43,498 bases of DNA. It comes from Planctomycetota bacterium. Lineage in GTDB: Bacteria > Planctomycetota > B15-G4 > JADJEK01. This document shows positions 6,709 to 18,200 of this stretch, piece by piece (the first letter of the stretch is position 1; each line of letters opens with the position of its first letter). The notes beneath the pieces were generated by a model that made no database searches, was not told where the DNA came from, and worked only from the letters and a program-made list of their open reading frames with translations. The position numbers and the translations under genes are program-made. The DNA lies in assembly GCA_016213895.1 (NCBI GenBank), contig JACQZJ010000142.1, positions 1 through 43,498 of the forward strand, in the 5' to 3' direction.

Positions 6709-7953
6709 ATGACCGGCACGGCGATCTACGACCTCATCTACGACTGGAACCTGGCCGGCAAGCCTGCCCCGAACTCGCGCCGCAGGATCCAGTTCGACGA
6801 CGAGACGCTCCGCGACGGGCTGCAGAACCCGGCGGTGCACAACCCCTCGATCGACGAGAAGATCAAGATCCTGCACCTGATGGATCGCATCGGCATCGAC
6901 ACCGCCGACCTCGGCCTGCCCGGCGCCGGGCCGCACCACGTGTCGCACATCGAGGCGCTGGCGCGCGAGATCGCCACCGCCCGCCTGAAGGTGGCCGCGA
7001 ACGTGGCCTGCCGCACGGTCGTGGGCGACGTCGAGCCGGTCGCCGGCCTGACGCAGCGCGTCGGCATCCCGATCGAGTGCTGCTGCTTCATCGGCTCGAG
7101 CGAGATCCGGCGCTACACCGAGGACTGGGACCTCGACCGCATGATGCGCAGCATCGACGAGACCCTGTCCTTCTGCCGCGATCACCAGCTGCCGGTGATG
7201 TTCGTCACCGAGGACACCACGCGCGCGCGGCCCGAGGTGCTGGAGAAGCTCTACGGCCTGGCCATCGACCTCGGCGCCAAGCGCCTGTGCTTCTGCGACA
7301 CCTGCGGCCACGCCACGCCGGACGGCGCGCGCAACCTGATCCGCTTCGCCAAGGACCTGGTGCGCCGGAAGGCGCCGGGCAGCAAGATCAAGATCGACTG
7401 GCACGGGCACGAGGACCGGGGTCTCGGCGTGATCAACTCGATCGCCGCGGTCCAGGCCGGGGCGCACCGCGTGCACGGCGCGGGCTGCGGCATCGGCGAG
7501 CGCTCAGGGAACGCCGCCATGGACCTGATCCTGGTCAACCTCAAGCTCATGGGCCTGATCGACAACGACCTGTCCGCCCTCGGCGAGTACGTCCAGACGG
7601 TCAGCGCGGCCGTGCGCCTGCCCCTTCCCCACAACTACCCGGTCTTCGGCACGGACGCGTTCGAGACCGCGACCGGGGTGCACGCCGCGGCCGTGATCAA
7701 GGCCATCAGGAAGGGCGACGTCACGCTCGCCAACCTGGTCTACAGCGGGGTGCCGGCCCACGAGTTCGGCATGGAGCAGAAGATCCGCATCGGCCCGATG
7801 AGCGGCAAGTCGAACGTGGTCTACTGGCTCGAGCGCCACGGCCACGAGCCGACCGAGGCCCTGATCGACCTGGTCTTCGAGGCGGGAAAGAACTCGCCGC
7901 GGCTCCTGACCGACGCCGAGGTCGAGGCGGTCATCGCGCGGCAGAAAGCTTGA
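6709..7953 (+). CDS. HMGL-family (2-isopropylmalate/homocitrate synthase-like) enzyme
   Basis: A 414-residue TIM-barrel protein of the HMGL-like/LeuA superfamily, which condenses or cleaves acyl-CoA with 2-oxoacids using a bound divalent metal. The signatures are DDETLRDGLQNP (about 26-37), the metal-binding HGHEDRGLGV, and the family's GCGIGERSGNAAMD loop. It lacks the C-terminal leucine-binding domain of full LeuA, so feedback control by leucine is not expected. Substrate cannot be fixed from sequence: isopropylmalate, homocitrate or related acids are possible. An upstream GTG at 6703 is an alternative start; the ATG at 6709 has a GGGGG stretch close before it. The gene is monocistronic. 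Confidence 0.85.
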   Translation: MTGTAIYDLIYDWNLAGKPAPNSRRRIQFDDETLRDGLQNPAVHNPSIDEKIKILHLMDRIGIDTADLGLPGAGPHHVSHIEALAREIATARLKVAANVACRTVVGDVEPVAGLTQRVGIPIECCCFIGSSEIRRYTEDWDLDRMMRSIDETLSFCRDHQLPVMFVTEDTTRARPEVLEKLYGLAIDLGAKRLCFCDTCGHATPDGARNLIRFAKDLVRRKAPGSKIKIDWHGHEDRGLGVINSIAAVQAGAHRVHGAGCGIGERSGNAAMDLILVNLKLMGLIDNDLSALGEYVQTVSAAVRLPLPHNYPVFGTDAFETATGVHAAAVIKAIRKGDVTLANLVYSGVPAHEFGMEQKIRIGPMSGKSNVVYWLERHGHEPTEALIDLVFEAGKNSPRLLTDAEVEAVIARQKA

Positions 7954-7990
7954 GCGCCGGCAGGCGCAAGCGGGCCGCGCGGAAGAGAGA

Positions 7991-8197
7991 TCAGCTCACG
8001 GCGATCTTCATGAGGTGCGGGTGCACACGAGCGAACTCTTGGAAGCCGCACTTGTGGCACTTGTGGTAGCAGCGGATCTGCCGCTTCAGGCAGGTGTCCT
8101 CGGTGATGTGCTGCTGGAAGAGGGGCTGGGACTCCCCCTCGCTCCCCACGTCAGGGCATAGGCGGAACGTCGCGCGCGGCCGATTGTCGGAGACCAT
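7991..8197 (-). CDS. small Cys/His-rich protein, unknown function
   Basis: A 68-residue protein with a cluster CYHKCHKC in the second half, preceded by TCLKRQIR and followed by FQEFARVHPHL. The spacing of Cys and His suggests a small metal-binding fold, perhaps zinc. It is convergent with the HMGL-family gene, 38 bases away. The N-terminal 25 residues are less convincing, and the start may be downstream. No named family is recognised. Confidence 0.5.
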   Translation of the reverse strand: MVSDNRPRATFRLCPDVGSEGESQPLFQQHITEDTCLKRQIRCYHKCHKCGFQEFARVHPHLMKIAVS

Positions 8198-8280
8198 CGA
8201 TCCACCATTCCCGCCGCCGCAGGCGGCCTAGATGGGCCGTCCAAACACTGGACACCCTGAACCAACCGTAGCACGGAAGA

Positions 8281-9141
8281 TTACCGACTGCCGGGAGGGA
8301 AACCAAGTTTTCCGAGAGAGAAGCCCGCTTCGCGAAGCGCGCGCAGCGCCCGTTCAGCGGTCTTCGGCGCCTCGCGCGCATGCGCGGGCAGTTCGACGGA
8401 AAGCACTCCAGAGTATTGGATTGCGTCGATCCTCCGGGCGATCGCCGGCAAGTCGATCGCCCCTTCCCCGAAGAAGCGGTGCTCGTGCTGTCCCACGGTT
8501 GCATCATCGAGATGGAGGTTCTTCAGCACCGCCCGATGCTGCTCGAGGTGGGCATCGAAGGGCGGCGCTTCCCGCGCGGCGAGATGCCCGATGTCGATCG
8601 TGAGCCACAAGTCGAAGCCCGAGAGGCGCGCCCGCAGCCGCTCGTAGTCGGCGAGCGTCTCGACCCGCATGTCAGGCTCCGGCTCGAAGCAAAGCAGCAC
8701 GCCTTGCTCGGCCGCGTGCTCGAGCACGGGCTTCAGCCGCTCGGCCAGGAGGTCGAGGGCCGCGTCGCCTTGCGGCGCATCCGCCTCGCTCGCGCCCGAC
8801 CAGATCGAGACCAGGGGGCTTTCCACCTCGACCGCCAGGTCGATCAACCAGAGGTAGAACTCCTGCCGCCGCTCGAAGCCCCGGCTGCTGAGGAGCGCCG
8901 GCCAGTGCTTCTGCCGCGGATCGAGGACGTAACGCGCGCCGCTCTCGATCGTGACCCCGAGGCGCGTCTCCTCGAGCATGCGGCGGAAGCCCGCGACCTC
9001 GGCGGGCGCGGCGCGGAAGGGGTCGAGGTGGGCAACGTCCGGGGTGAGGGCGATGCCGTCGTAGCCCAGGCCGGCCAGCACCCGCACCACGTCCTCGAGC
9101 CGGTGGTGCGCGAAGCCGTTGCTGTTGTAGTAGATGGGCAA
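8281..9141 (-). CDS. sugar phosphate isomerase/epimerase-like TIM barrel protein
   Basis: A 286-residue protein of the AP_endonuc_2/xylose-isomerase-like family. Typical features are the N-terminal strand and helix (YYNSNGFAHHRLEDVVRVLA), GYDGIALTPDV, a central LLCFEPEPDM strand carrying a metal-binding Glu, LTIDIGHL with Asp and His, and NLHLDD followed by HRFFGEGAIDLPAI. These supply the usual metal ligands. The actual sugar or cyclitol substrate is unknown. It begins 9 bases after the rsmB stop codon and is likely the last gene of the minus-strand housekeeping operon. Length is normal for the family. Confidence 0.85.
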   Translation of the reverse strand: MPIYYNSNGFAHHRLEDVVRVLAGLGYDGIALTPDVAHLDPFRAAPAEVAGFRRMLEETRLGVTIESGARYVLDPRQKHWPALLSSRGFERRQEFYLWLIDLAVEVESPLVSIWSGASEADAPQGDAALDLLAERLKPVLEHAAEQGVLLCFEPEPDMRVETLADYERLRARLSGFDLWLTIDIGHLAAREAPPFDAHLEQHRAVLKNLHLDDATVGQHEHRFFGEGAIDLPAIARRIDAIQYSGVLSVELPAHAREAPKTAERALRALREAGFSLGKLGFPPGSR

Positions 9142-9150
9142 GGGACTGCC

Positions 9151-10616
<1,466 letters not shown>

Positions 10617-10620
<4 letters not shown>

Positions 10621-11561
10621 AGCAGCCTCGCGCCTTCCTCGAGCGGGAAGCCGCGCAGGAAGGACGCGGCGTCCGCTTCCTGGCGGCCGGCGCGCAGCAG
10701 GCGCAGGATGCGCAGGCTGCCGTAGCCCGTGCCCACCACCAGCTCGTCGCTGGCGCGGATCACGGTCCCGGGCATGACCTGGGGCGCGCCGCTTTCGACC
10801 ACCTCGCTCCGCCGCACGATGATGCGCTCCGGCAGCCCGCCCTTCCGCGGCAGGTGCGTGTACGCCGCGGGCCAGGGCGTCATGGCGCGAACGTGGTCGC
10901 GCACGCGCTTCGCCGACTTCTCCCAGGGAATGCGCCCCTCGTCCTTCTCGAGCTGCGGGGCGTGCGTGGCCGCGGCGTGGTCCTGCGGCGTGCGCGGCGC
11001 CTCGCCCGCCTCGATCAGGTCGATGTTGCGCAGGAGCACGCGCGCGCCGAGGACCGCGAGGCGCGCGCTCAGCTCGCCCGCGGTCTCATCCGCAGCGATC
11101 TCCGTGCGCTCGACGTCGATGACGTCGCCCGCGTCCACCTCCAGCACCACGTACTGCAGGGTGACGCCGCCCTTCTCTTCCCCGGCCTGGATGGCGCGCG
11201 CGATCGGCGCCGCGCCGCGCCAGGCGGGCAAGACCGAGCCGTGCAGGTTGACCGTGCCCTTCCGCGGCAGCGCGAGCATGGTCCGGCCCAGGATCTGCCC
11301 GTAGGCCGCCACCACCACCAGATCGAGCGCGGCCGCGCGCAGGCGCTCGACGGACTCGACCGAGTTGATGCGCGGCGGCTGGAAGAGCGGCAGGCTGAAC
11401 GCGCGCGCGCGCTCCGCCACCGGGGAGGGCTCGACCTTGCGGCCGCGCCCTTTCGGCCGATCCGGCGGCGTGACCACGAGGCAGACCTCGTGGCAGGACG
11501 CCGCGAGCGCGTCCAGCGCCGGCACGGCGAACTCGGAAGTGCCGAACAGGGCGGTTCTCAT
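10617..11561 (-). CDS. fmt: methionyl-tRNA formyltransferase
   Basis: A 314-residue enzyme that formylates Met-tRNA(fMet) with 10-formyl-tetrahydrofolate for translation initiation. The N-terminus MRTALFGTSEFAVPALDAL, then TPPDRPKGRGRK, and the catalytic loop NLHGSVLPAWRGAAPI with an adjacent DAGD segment are diagnostic. The C-terminal domain has the expected WPAAYTHL and LRAGRQEA segments. Length is normal. It overlaps rsmB by 4 bases, a common fmt-rsmB arrangement. The usual upstream neighbour def (peptide deformylase) is not present; trxA is there instead. Confidence 0.95.
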
Positions 11562-11607
11562 GAGTCCTTGGCGGGTGCTCCGCCCGCGCGGCGCTGGAGG
11601 AGAGTGC

Positions 11608-11949
11608 TCAGAGGTCGATGCCGAGGTGTTCCCGGCAGAGCGCCTTCAGCCGATCGACGGTGTGCCCGCCCCCGATGACGCGGTGCGACTCCTCGCCGGC
11701 CTTGAACAGGATGAGCGTCGGGATGGCCGTGACCCGGTAGCGCACCGCGATCTCCGGGCTGTCCTGGGTGTTGTGCTTCGCCACCTTGAGCTTGCCCTTG
11801 ACCTCGCCGGCGAAGCGCTCGATGGTCGGCGAGAGCTGGCGGCAGGGACCGCACCAGGGCGCCCAGAAGTCGACCAGGACCGGCAGCTGCGCCTGCAGCA
11901 CCTCGGCGGCGAAGCTCTCGTCGGTGACCTCGATCACGTTCTCTGCCAT
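11608..11949 (-). CDS. trxA: thioredoxin
   Basis: A 113-residue classical thioredoxin. The active site WCGPC (Cys33, Cys36) sits after VDFWAP, and the cis-proline loop TAIPTL is present. It acts as a cytoplasmic disulfide reductase. It lies between scpA and fmt on the same strand with gaps of about 50 bases each and is probably part of the same operon. An additional Cys sits in the last helix (KALCREHLG). No signal peptide is present, so a periplasmic role is unlikely. Confidence 0.95.
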   Translation of the reverse strand: MAENVIEVTDESFAAEVLQAQLPVLVDFWAPWCGPCRQLSPTIERFAGEVKGKLKVAKHNTQDSPEIAVRYRVTAIPTLILFKAGEESHRVIGGGHTVDRLKALCREHLGIDL

Positions 11950-12004
11950 CGCAAGTAACCTCCGCCGCTTCGCCCGGAAACGCGAGCGAGCGCTGATTTC
12001 GTGC

Positions 12005-12880
12005 CTACTGAGCCTGCTGCTCCATCTCGCGGACCGGCGCGCTCGCGCCGGCCGCCTCGCTCGCCAGGAGGGGCTGCGGCTCGTCCTGACGCTCCAGCAG
12101 GAGATCCTGCTGCTCGTCCGGCGCCAGCATCCCGGCCTCCATCATCTCGATCTCGTCATCCGACAGGTCGCGCTCGTCCAAGAGGACGATCTCGATGTCG
12201 GCGAAGCAGCCGGCCTGCACCGCGCGGATGCGCCGCCGGCGCAGGAGCTCGAGGAGCGCGAGGAAGCGACCGAGGACTTCCTGACGGTCCTTCTGGCCCT
12301 CGAACAAACCCTTGAATGTTATCGAGCGCGCGGCGCGGACGATACGGAATACCTCGTCGATCACCTCGCGCAGCGGCTTCTCGTTGGGAATCAGGCGCGG
12401 CGCGCGGTCGAGCCCGGTCTCGGCGAGGATGGCCGAGAAGGCGCGCAGCAGGTCCCAGACGTCGACCTCGTCGAGCTCGACCTCCTGCTCCTGCCCCGCC
12501 TGGCGCGGCGGCGCGTAGGGGAAGATGCGCGAGCGCTCGAGCGCCAGCCCGTCGAGGTCGCGCGACGCCAGCTTGAACTGCTTGTAGGCCAGGAGCTGCT
12601 GGATCAGCTCGTCCTCCGGGTCCAGCTCCTCGTCGAGATCGACCGCCTCTTCCACCGGCAGGAGCTTGCGCGACTTGATGAGCATCAAGGTCGCCGCCAT
12701 GACCAGGAACTCCGAGGCCAGGTCCACGTCGAGCTGCTCGAGCCCCTTCAAGTACTCGAAGTAGCGGTCGCAGATCGTGGCGATCGGGATGTCGTGGATC
12801 TCCACCTCCTCCTCGCGAATGAGATGGAGCAGGAGGTCGAGAGGCCCGCTGAAGTTGTCGAGGCTGACCGTGTAACTCAT
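12005..12880 (-). CDS. scpA: segregation and condensation protein A
   Basis: A 291-residue ScpA kleisin, which with ScpB and SMC forms the bacterial condensin. The family start FSGPLDLLLHLIREEEVEIH is clear, as is SEFLVMAATLMLIKSRKLLP. The C-terminal winged-helix part includes VLGRFLALLELLR and the stretch ending DIEIVLLDE. The last 60 residues are an acidic, Gln-rich extension beyond the usual end. scpB is not adjacent within the window. It starts 3 bases after the M50 protease stop codon, so the two are transcribed together, an arrangement seen in many bacteria. Confidence 0.93.
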   Translation of the reverse strand: MSYTVSLDNFSGPLDLLLHLIREEEVEIHDIPIATICDRYFEYLKGLEQLDVDLASEFLVMAATLMLIKSRKLLPVEEAVDLDEELDPEDELIQQLLAYKQFKLASRDLDGLALERSRIFPYAPPRQAGQEQEVELDEVDVWDLLRAFSAILAETGLDRAPRLIPNEKPLREVIDEVFRIVRAARSITFKGLFEGQKDRQEVLGRFLALLELLRRRRIRAVQAGCFADIEIVLLDERDLSDDEIEMMEAGMLAPDEQQDLLLERQDEPQPLLASEAAGASAPVREMEQQAQ

Positions 12881-12883
12881 GGC

Positions 12884-13549
12884 TCAGCCGAACGTCCAGT
12901 TGATGAAGAGGTCGCTCCACCAGCGCCACGCCTGGCCCGCGGGCTGCATGATCCACCTGAATGCACCGCTGAGCAACAGCGCGATGAGAATGAAGATGCC
13001 GATTCCATCGAGCCGGTAGAACGCGCCCCTGATCTGTCTCGGCAGGAAATAGGCGACGAGACGCGAGCCGTCAAGCGGCGGCAGCGGAACCAGGTTGAAG
13101 AACGCCAGAAAGAGGTTGATCTTGATGCCCCAGCCCAGCAGGCGCGAGACCACGGTCCCGTCCTCGACCAGCGGGGCGTCGCCCCGCTGCAGCAGCACGT
13201 AGGCGGCCGTGAAGAGGAGCGCGAGCAGGACGTTGCTCGCCGGGCCGGCGAGCGCCACGAGCGCGAAGTCGCGCGCCGGCGAACGCATGCACTCCGGCCG
13301 AACCGGCACGGGCCGGCCCGCGCCGATGAGGAACGACGACTGGGCGAAGATGAGCAGCGCCGGCGCGAGCACCGAGAGGAACGGATCCAGGTGCTTGAAG
13401 GGGTTCAGGGTCACGCGGCCGCGCTCCCCGGGCGTGGGGTCGCCGAGCGCGTGAGCGACGAACGCGTGCGCCGATTCGTGGAGCGAGATCGACACGAGGA
13501 GGACGAGGAGCGCGCCGACCGTGCTGGCGTTGACCGTTAAATCGGGCAA
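12884..13549 (-). CDS. site-2 protease family (M50) membrane metalloprotease
   Basis: A 221-residue integral membrane zinc metalloprotease. The first membrane helix holds HESAH (residues 24-28), the HExxH zinc site; the third zinc ligand motif NLVPLPPLDGSR lies near residue 170. Four or five hydrophobic segments are visible. There is no PDZ domain, so it belongs to the compact S2P/Rip-like group often paired with scpA. Substrates are unknown. The start appears to be TTG at 13549, with GGAG about 10 bases upstream; no suitable ATG precedes the HESAH helix. It heads the minus-strand operon and is divergent from kdsD. Confidence 0.88.
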   Translation of the reverse strand: MPDLTVNASTVGALLVLLVSISLHESAHAFVAHALGDPTPGERGRVTLNPFKHLDPFLSVLAPALLIFAQSSFLIGAGRPVPVRPECMRSPARDFALVALAGPASNVLLALLFTAAYVLLQRGDAPLVEDGTVVSRLLGWGIKINLFLAFFNLVPLPPLDGSRLVAYFLPRQIRGAFYRLDGIGIFILIALLLSGAFRWIMQPAGQAWRWWSDLFINWTFG

Positions 13550-13566
13550 GGACCCACTCCCGACTG

Positions 13567-13596
13567 TTGTTCCCGAACAGGCTACCCCAATATGAT
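13567..13596 (+). promoter_or_regulatory. possible sigma-70-type promoter for kdsD operon
   Basis: TTGTTC (13567-13572) and TATGAT (13591-13596) are separated by 18 bases in the divergent gap between the M50 protease and kdsD. The AT-rich -10 stands out in this GC-rich region. The start codon of kdsD is about 118 bases downstream. Confidence 0.35.
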
Positions 13597-13713
13597 GGGG
13601 GAGAGAACGAGTCGGCGGGCGGCGCGCGGCCTGGAGCGCGCGCGCCGCATGGCGTGCCTTGCGCCCAGAGCACGGCGTCGGGCGCCCTTCACTGAACGGC
13701 GGAAGTCCCAGCA

Positions 13714-14742
13714 GTGACCAGAGAAGCGGCCAGGGTGGACCCCGGTGAGCAGACCCTCGCGGAGGGCCGCGCCGTGCTCGAGGCAGGCTCCCGCTGCCTG
13801 GCGGCCCTGGCGCGCGAACTCGGACAGCCCTTTTTGCAGGCGGTCGAGACCATCCTCGCCTGCAAGCGCCAGCTCGTGGTCACGGGCATCGGCAAGGCCG
13901 GGCACGTGGCCACAAAGGTCTCCGGGACCTTCGCCAGCACCGGCACCCCTTCCATATATTTGCATCCCGCCGATGCCCTGCACGGAGACCTCGGCCGCCT
14001 GGGCCCTGACGACGTGGTCCTGGCCCTCTCCAATTCCGGGGCATCCTCCGAGATCGTGCGCCTCCTTCAGCCCATCCGCAGCATCGGCGCGCCGATCATC
14101 GCCGTGACAAGCGCAGCCGATTCGCCCCTCGCGGCCGAGGCGGACGTGTGCCTCGGTTACGGCAAGCACGAGGAAGCCGGGCTCTTCGGGCTCGCTCCCA
14201 CCACGTCCACCACGGCCATGCTCGCGCTCGGAGACGCCCTGGCCATGGCCGTGCTCTCGCGCCGCGGCTTCACTCCCGCCCAGTTCGCCCGCTACCACCC
14301 GGGAGGGGCGCTCGGCCGCAGCCTGATGCGGGTCGGCGAGGTGATGCGACAGGGCGAAAAGAACCCCTTCACAACGGAAGATAAGCCGCTTTTCGAAGTC
14401 CTCCGCCTCATGACGACGACGGTGGGACGCCCAGGCGCGGCAAGTATCACGAATGATGACGGTGTTTTGACGGGCTTCTACACGGACGGTGATTTCCGTA
14501 GACACATGGACGAGCTGGTCTCGGGTAAGTCCCAGTCCAGCGAGATCAGCTTCCTGAAGCGTCCGATCCGGGAGCTCATGACCCGGAACCCCAAGACGAT
14601 CCGGCCGGAGCAGCTCGTGGGCGAGGCCGTGCGCCTCCTCAGCGAGCGCAAGATCGACCAGCTCCCCGTGGTGGACGAGCACATGCGTCCCGTTGGCCTG
14701 CTGGACGTTCAGGATCTGCTCGACGTGAGGGTGTTGGGATGA
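13714..14742 (+). CDS. kdsD: D-arabinose-5-phosphate isomerase (KdsD/KpsF)
   Basis: A 342-residue enzyme converting ribulose-5-phosphate to arabinose-5-phosphate, the first committed step of KDO synthesis for LPS. An N-terminal SIS domain (VVTGIGKAGHVATKVSGTFA; LALSNSGASSEIVRLL; APTTSTTAMLALGDALA) is followed by two CBS domains in the last 130 residues. ARYHPGGALGRSL is the usual SIS-CBS junction. The start is GTG at 13714. It overlaps kdsC by 4 bases. Length is that of the classical KdsD. Confidence 0.95.
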   Translation: MTREAARVDPGEQTLAEGRAVLEAGSRCLAALARELGQPFLQAVETILACKRQLVVTGIGKAGHVATKVSGTFASTGTPSIYLHPADALHGDLGRLGPDDVVLALSNSGASSEIVRLLQPIRSIGAPIIAVTSAADSPLAAEADVCLGYGKHEEAGLFGLAPTTSTTAMLALGDALAMAVLSRRGFTPAQFARYHPGGALGRSLMRVGEVMRQGEKNPFTTEDKPLFEVLRLMTTTVGRPGAASITNDDGVLTGFYTDGDFRRHMDELVSGKSQSSEISFLKRPIRELMTRNPKTIRPEQLVGEAVRLLSERKIDQLPVVDEHMRPVGLLDVQDLLDVRVLG

Positions 14743-15263
14743 TCCCACCCGTTATTCATGAAGATGCGGCCCGGGGAATCCGGCTTCTCTTGCTGGACGT
14801 GGACGGGGTCCTGACCGACGGCCGGCTCTACTACGGGAACGGCGGGGAGGAGATCAAGGCCTTCCACGTGCGGGACGGCCTCGGCATCACCCTGCTGCAT
14901 CGCGCCGGGGTCGAGACCGGCATCGTGTCCGGCCGCGCGGACGCCTGCGTGCGGCGGCGCGCCGAGGAGCTGGGCATCTCGCTCGTCGTGCTCGGCGAGC
15001 AACGAAAAGGGATCGCGGTCAAGAGGATCATGGCCGAGCGCGGCCTGCCGCGGGAGGCGGTCGCGTTCCTGGGCGATGACGTCAACGACCTGCCGGCCCT
15101 GTCCGAGGTCGGGGTGCCGATCGCCGTGGCTGACGCCCACCCGGACGTGATGTCGTTCGCGCGCTACACCACGCGCGCGGCGGGCGGATGCGGGGCGGTG
15201 CGCGAGGTGGCGGACGCCATCCTCGGCGTGGGCCAGGCGCTCGGTGAGGAGGAGGCGCCATGA
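14739..15263 (+). CDS. kdsC: KDO-8-phosphate phosphatase (KdsC, HAD family)
   Basis: A 174-residue HAD-type phosphatase that removes phosphate from KDO-8-phosphate. The DVDGVLTDG loop (nucleophile Asp20, acid/base Asp22), the GIVSGRADACVRRRAEELGI segment and GDDVNDLPAL are the three HAD motifs. KdsC proteins lack a large cap domain, as here. ATG overlaps the kdsD stop and its own end overlaps the next gene by 4 bases, so kdsD, kdsC and the LptC-like gene are translationally coupled. The kdsA and kdsB genes are not in this window. Confidence 0.93.
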   Translation: MIPPVIHEDAARGIRLLLLDVDGVLTDGRLYYGNGGEEIKAFHVRDGLGITLLHRAGVETGIVSGRADACVRRRAEELGISLVVLGEQRKGIAVKRIMAERGLPREAVAFLGDDVNDLPALSEVGVPIAVADAHPDVMSFARYTTRAAGGCGAVREVADAILGVGQALGEEEAP

Positions 15264-18200
15264 GACGCCGCTGGGTGCGCTTCGCGCTGCTCCTCGCGGT
15301 CGGCCTGATCGCGGTCTGGGTGCTGGGCGTGCGCTCGGGCGAGACCTTCTTCGGCCGCAGGCAGGAGCGCGTCAAGGTCGACCCCGAGGAAGCGCGGCGC
15401 GTGCGCGAGAGCCAGACCGGCTCGGACGTGGACGTGGCCCTGACCGGCGCGATGATCCCGATCCGCGAGGAGCTGGCCGATCAGCCCGGCGTCCTGGTCC
15501 TCAAGTACGGCATCCACATCGGCCACAGCGCCAGCGGCGGCTCCAAGAGGATGCCGGCAGAGGACGTGATCGTCGACATCTACAACAAGAAGCCGCCGCC
15601 CGACGAGCGCATCGTGGCGCGCGCCTCGGGCGACGAGGCGCTCATCGAGTTCCAGAGCGCGCCCGACGCCAAGGCCGGCTTCCGCGACACCGTCATCGAG
15701 GGAATGACCTTCCTCAAGAACACGCGCGTCGAGTACCTCGACGAAGCGGGCCAGCCGGCCACCACCATGACCAGCGAGCAGCTGCAGGTGACCGAGGAGC
15801 GCTTCCGCGTGCCGGGCCACGCCGTCATCACACAGGAGGGCCTGAAGGTCGAGGGAGACGTCCTCTCCTACGAGAAGGCGACCGGCGCGTTCGAGTTCGA
15901 GCAGAACGTCAAGGTCGAGGGCACGCGCTTCGCCCTGCCCGAGACCGGCGCGGCGGAAGAGGAGCCGGCCACGGAGGAGAAGCCCGCGGTCGAGGGAGAG
16001 CCTCCGGCCGTGGAGACCGTGACGACCGTGTCGTGCGACGGCCGCTTCACCTACCTCCCGGCCGAGGATGAGTCGGGCGGCGCCGCCATCACCGGGAAGC
16101 AAGACGCGGCCGAGGCGCTGGGCAAGGTCAAGGGCGGACTGCTCACCTTCCGCGAGAACGTCACCGGCAGGCAGGACCAGAGCACGCTGCTCTGCGAGGA
16201 GCTCGAGATCAACATCGAGTCGGTGAAGGAGCCGGAGGGCGCGAAGCCGGAAGAGAAGAAGGAAGACAAAGAGCGCCTCGAGGTCACGCGCGTGATCGCA
16301 CGCGGGGCGCCGGGCCGGCCCGCTCTCTTGAAGGACCCGCAGGGCACGCTCGAGGGCGAGACCCTGACCATGGTGAAGACCGAGGCCGGCCAGGTCGTCA
16401 CGCTGCTCGGCGAGCCGCGCATCCACGACGCCACCTTCGGCGGCCCGAAGCCAACGGAGACTGGCGCCGCGCCGGAAGAGGGCGCGGCCGAGGCCGAGGA
16501 AGGCGCGGCCGCGCCGCCAGAGAGCCGCGCGCTCACCTTCTCCGCCGGAGCGCGGCGCCAGATCCAGCTCCGGCCCGCCGCGCCTCCTCCGGGTGAAGCG
16601 CCGCAGGCAAAGGGCGCCGAAAAGACGCGCAAGATCCTCCTCGAACTGGAAGACACGGCCTTCCTCGAGACCAAGAGCGACACGCCGGAGAACGACTTCC
16701 GCATCGAGGGGCACCGCTTGCACCTCGACGTGCTGCAGACCGAGAAGGAGACGCCGGAGGGCACTGCCACCGACATGCGCCTCGAGCGGCTGCTCGCCAC
16801 GGGCGCGGCGCGCGGCCTGTTCTCGGGCGGGGTGTTCACCGGCGACCAGGTCGAGGCCTTCCCGCGCGCCGGCTCCACGGACAGCTCGCAGTTCGAGATC
16901 CACGTGTCGCCCAACCCGGACGTGTTTCTCGTCTCGAAGCTCGAGGGCGAGACCGCCGGCGAGCGCCGCGTGCGCATCCGTTCGGACAAGGGCGAGCTGA
17001 CCTACGTGCCCGCCGCCACGGAAGAAGAGAAGACGCAGGCGGTCTTCACCGGGCCCACGCTCCTCACCGTGGAAGAAGCCGGCCAGCTCACCACCACGCT
17101 CAACGCGGACACGCGCGTGACCGTGGTGCTCGACACGGCCGCAGGGGAGGGCGGCGACGCGCTCTCCTCGATGGTGGCCGAGGGGAACGTCAGCTTCGAA
17201 AACGTGCCCCAGGGAGTGACCGGCACGGGCGAGCGCTTGACGCTCGTGCCGACCGAGGCGGGCCGCTACCGCTTCCGCCTGTCGGGCAGCGCCGAGCGGC
17301 CCGCGGTCGCCCACTCAGCCGCCGAGGGCGAGGCGTCGCGGGACGTGGCCGCGCTCGACATCGACTTCGATCCGGACAGCGGGCGGCTGAACGCCAAGGG
17401 CCGGGTCGAGGCGCGCGGCACCGGCCTCTCGCTCGGCGAGGACATGGGCCCGGCGCTCGCGGAGGCGCAAGTGACCGCCGATCCGAGCGTGCTGAAGTGC
17501 GAGGATCTGCAGGTCTTCTCGGACGAGAGCGGCGGCTCGGTGGTCGAGGCCAGGACGGACGTGCGCTTCGAGGACCCGGCGCGCCGCCTGTCGGCCACGG
17601 CCGACCAGCTCTTCTACGAGGAGACCGCCGGCAAGGCGCGGCTCCTCGGCCGGGAGTACGAGCCCGCGTTCGTCACGCGCGGCGCCGCGCCAGGCAGCGA
17701 CGGCCGGCCGCCGCGCACGGTGTCGATCGGCGGGCCGGAGGTCCTGCTCGACCAGGCGAGCAACACCTTGACGTGCGAGCGGAACGGGGTCGTGCGCCTG
17801 GTGCGGCCCGAGTTCGAGGGCGCGAAGGAGCAGCGCGTGGACGGCCGCTCGGCCGGCCCGGTGCGCTACTTCCAGGACCGGCTCGTGCTGCAGCAGGACG
17901 TGGTGGTCGGCTTCGCCGAGGACGGGGTCGAGACGCGCGCGCTCTGGTGCGACCTGGCCACCGTGCTCTTCTCGGAGCAGGAGCCGGAGGCGCCGGCAGA
18001 GGAGAGCGCGGCAGAGGGCGAAACGGCCGGCGCCGAGGCCGCTGGCGCCGTTGCCGCGCCGGGCAGCGCGCGCGAGGACAGCGGCTTCGACCGCCTCGTC
18101 GCCGAGGGCCGCATCCACTTCGAAGAGACCGCGCCGCGCGAGATGATCGCCGAGGGACAGCGCCTCGAGTGGATCATGAACGAGGCGGACGAAGTGCTCA

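Noticed and set aside
11768-13540. 590-codon plus-strand frame
   Set aside because: Antisense to trxA, scpA and the M50 protease, all of which carry clear family motifs.
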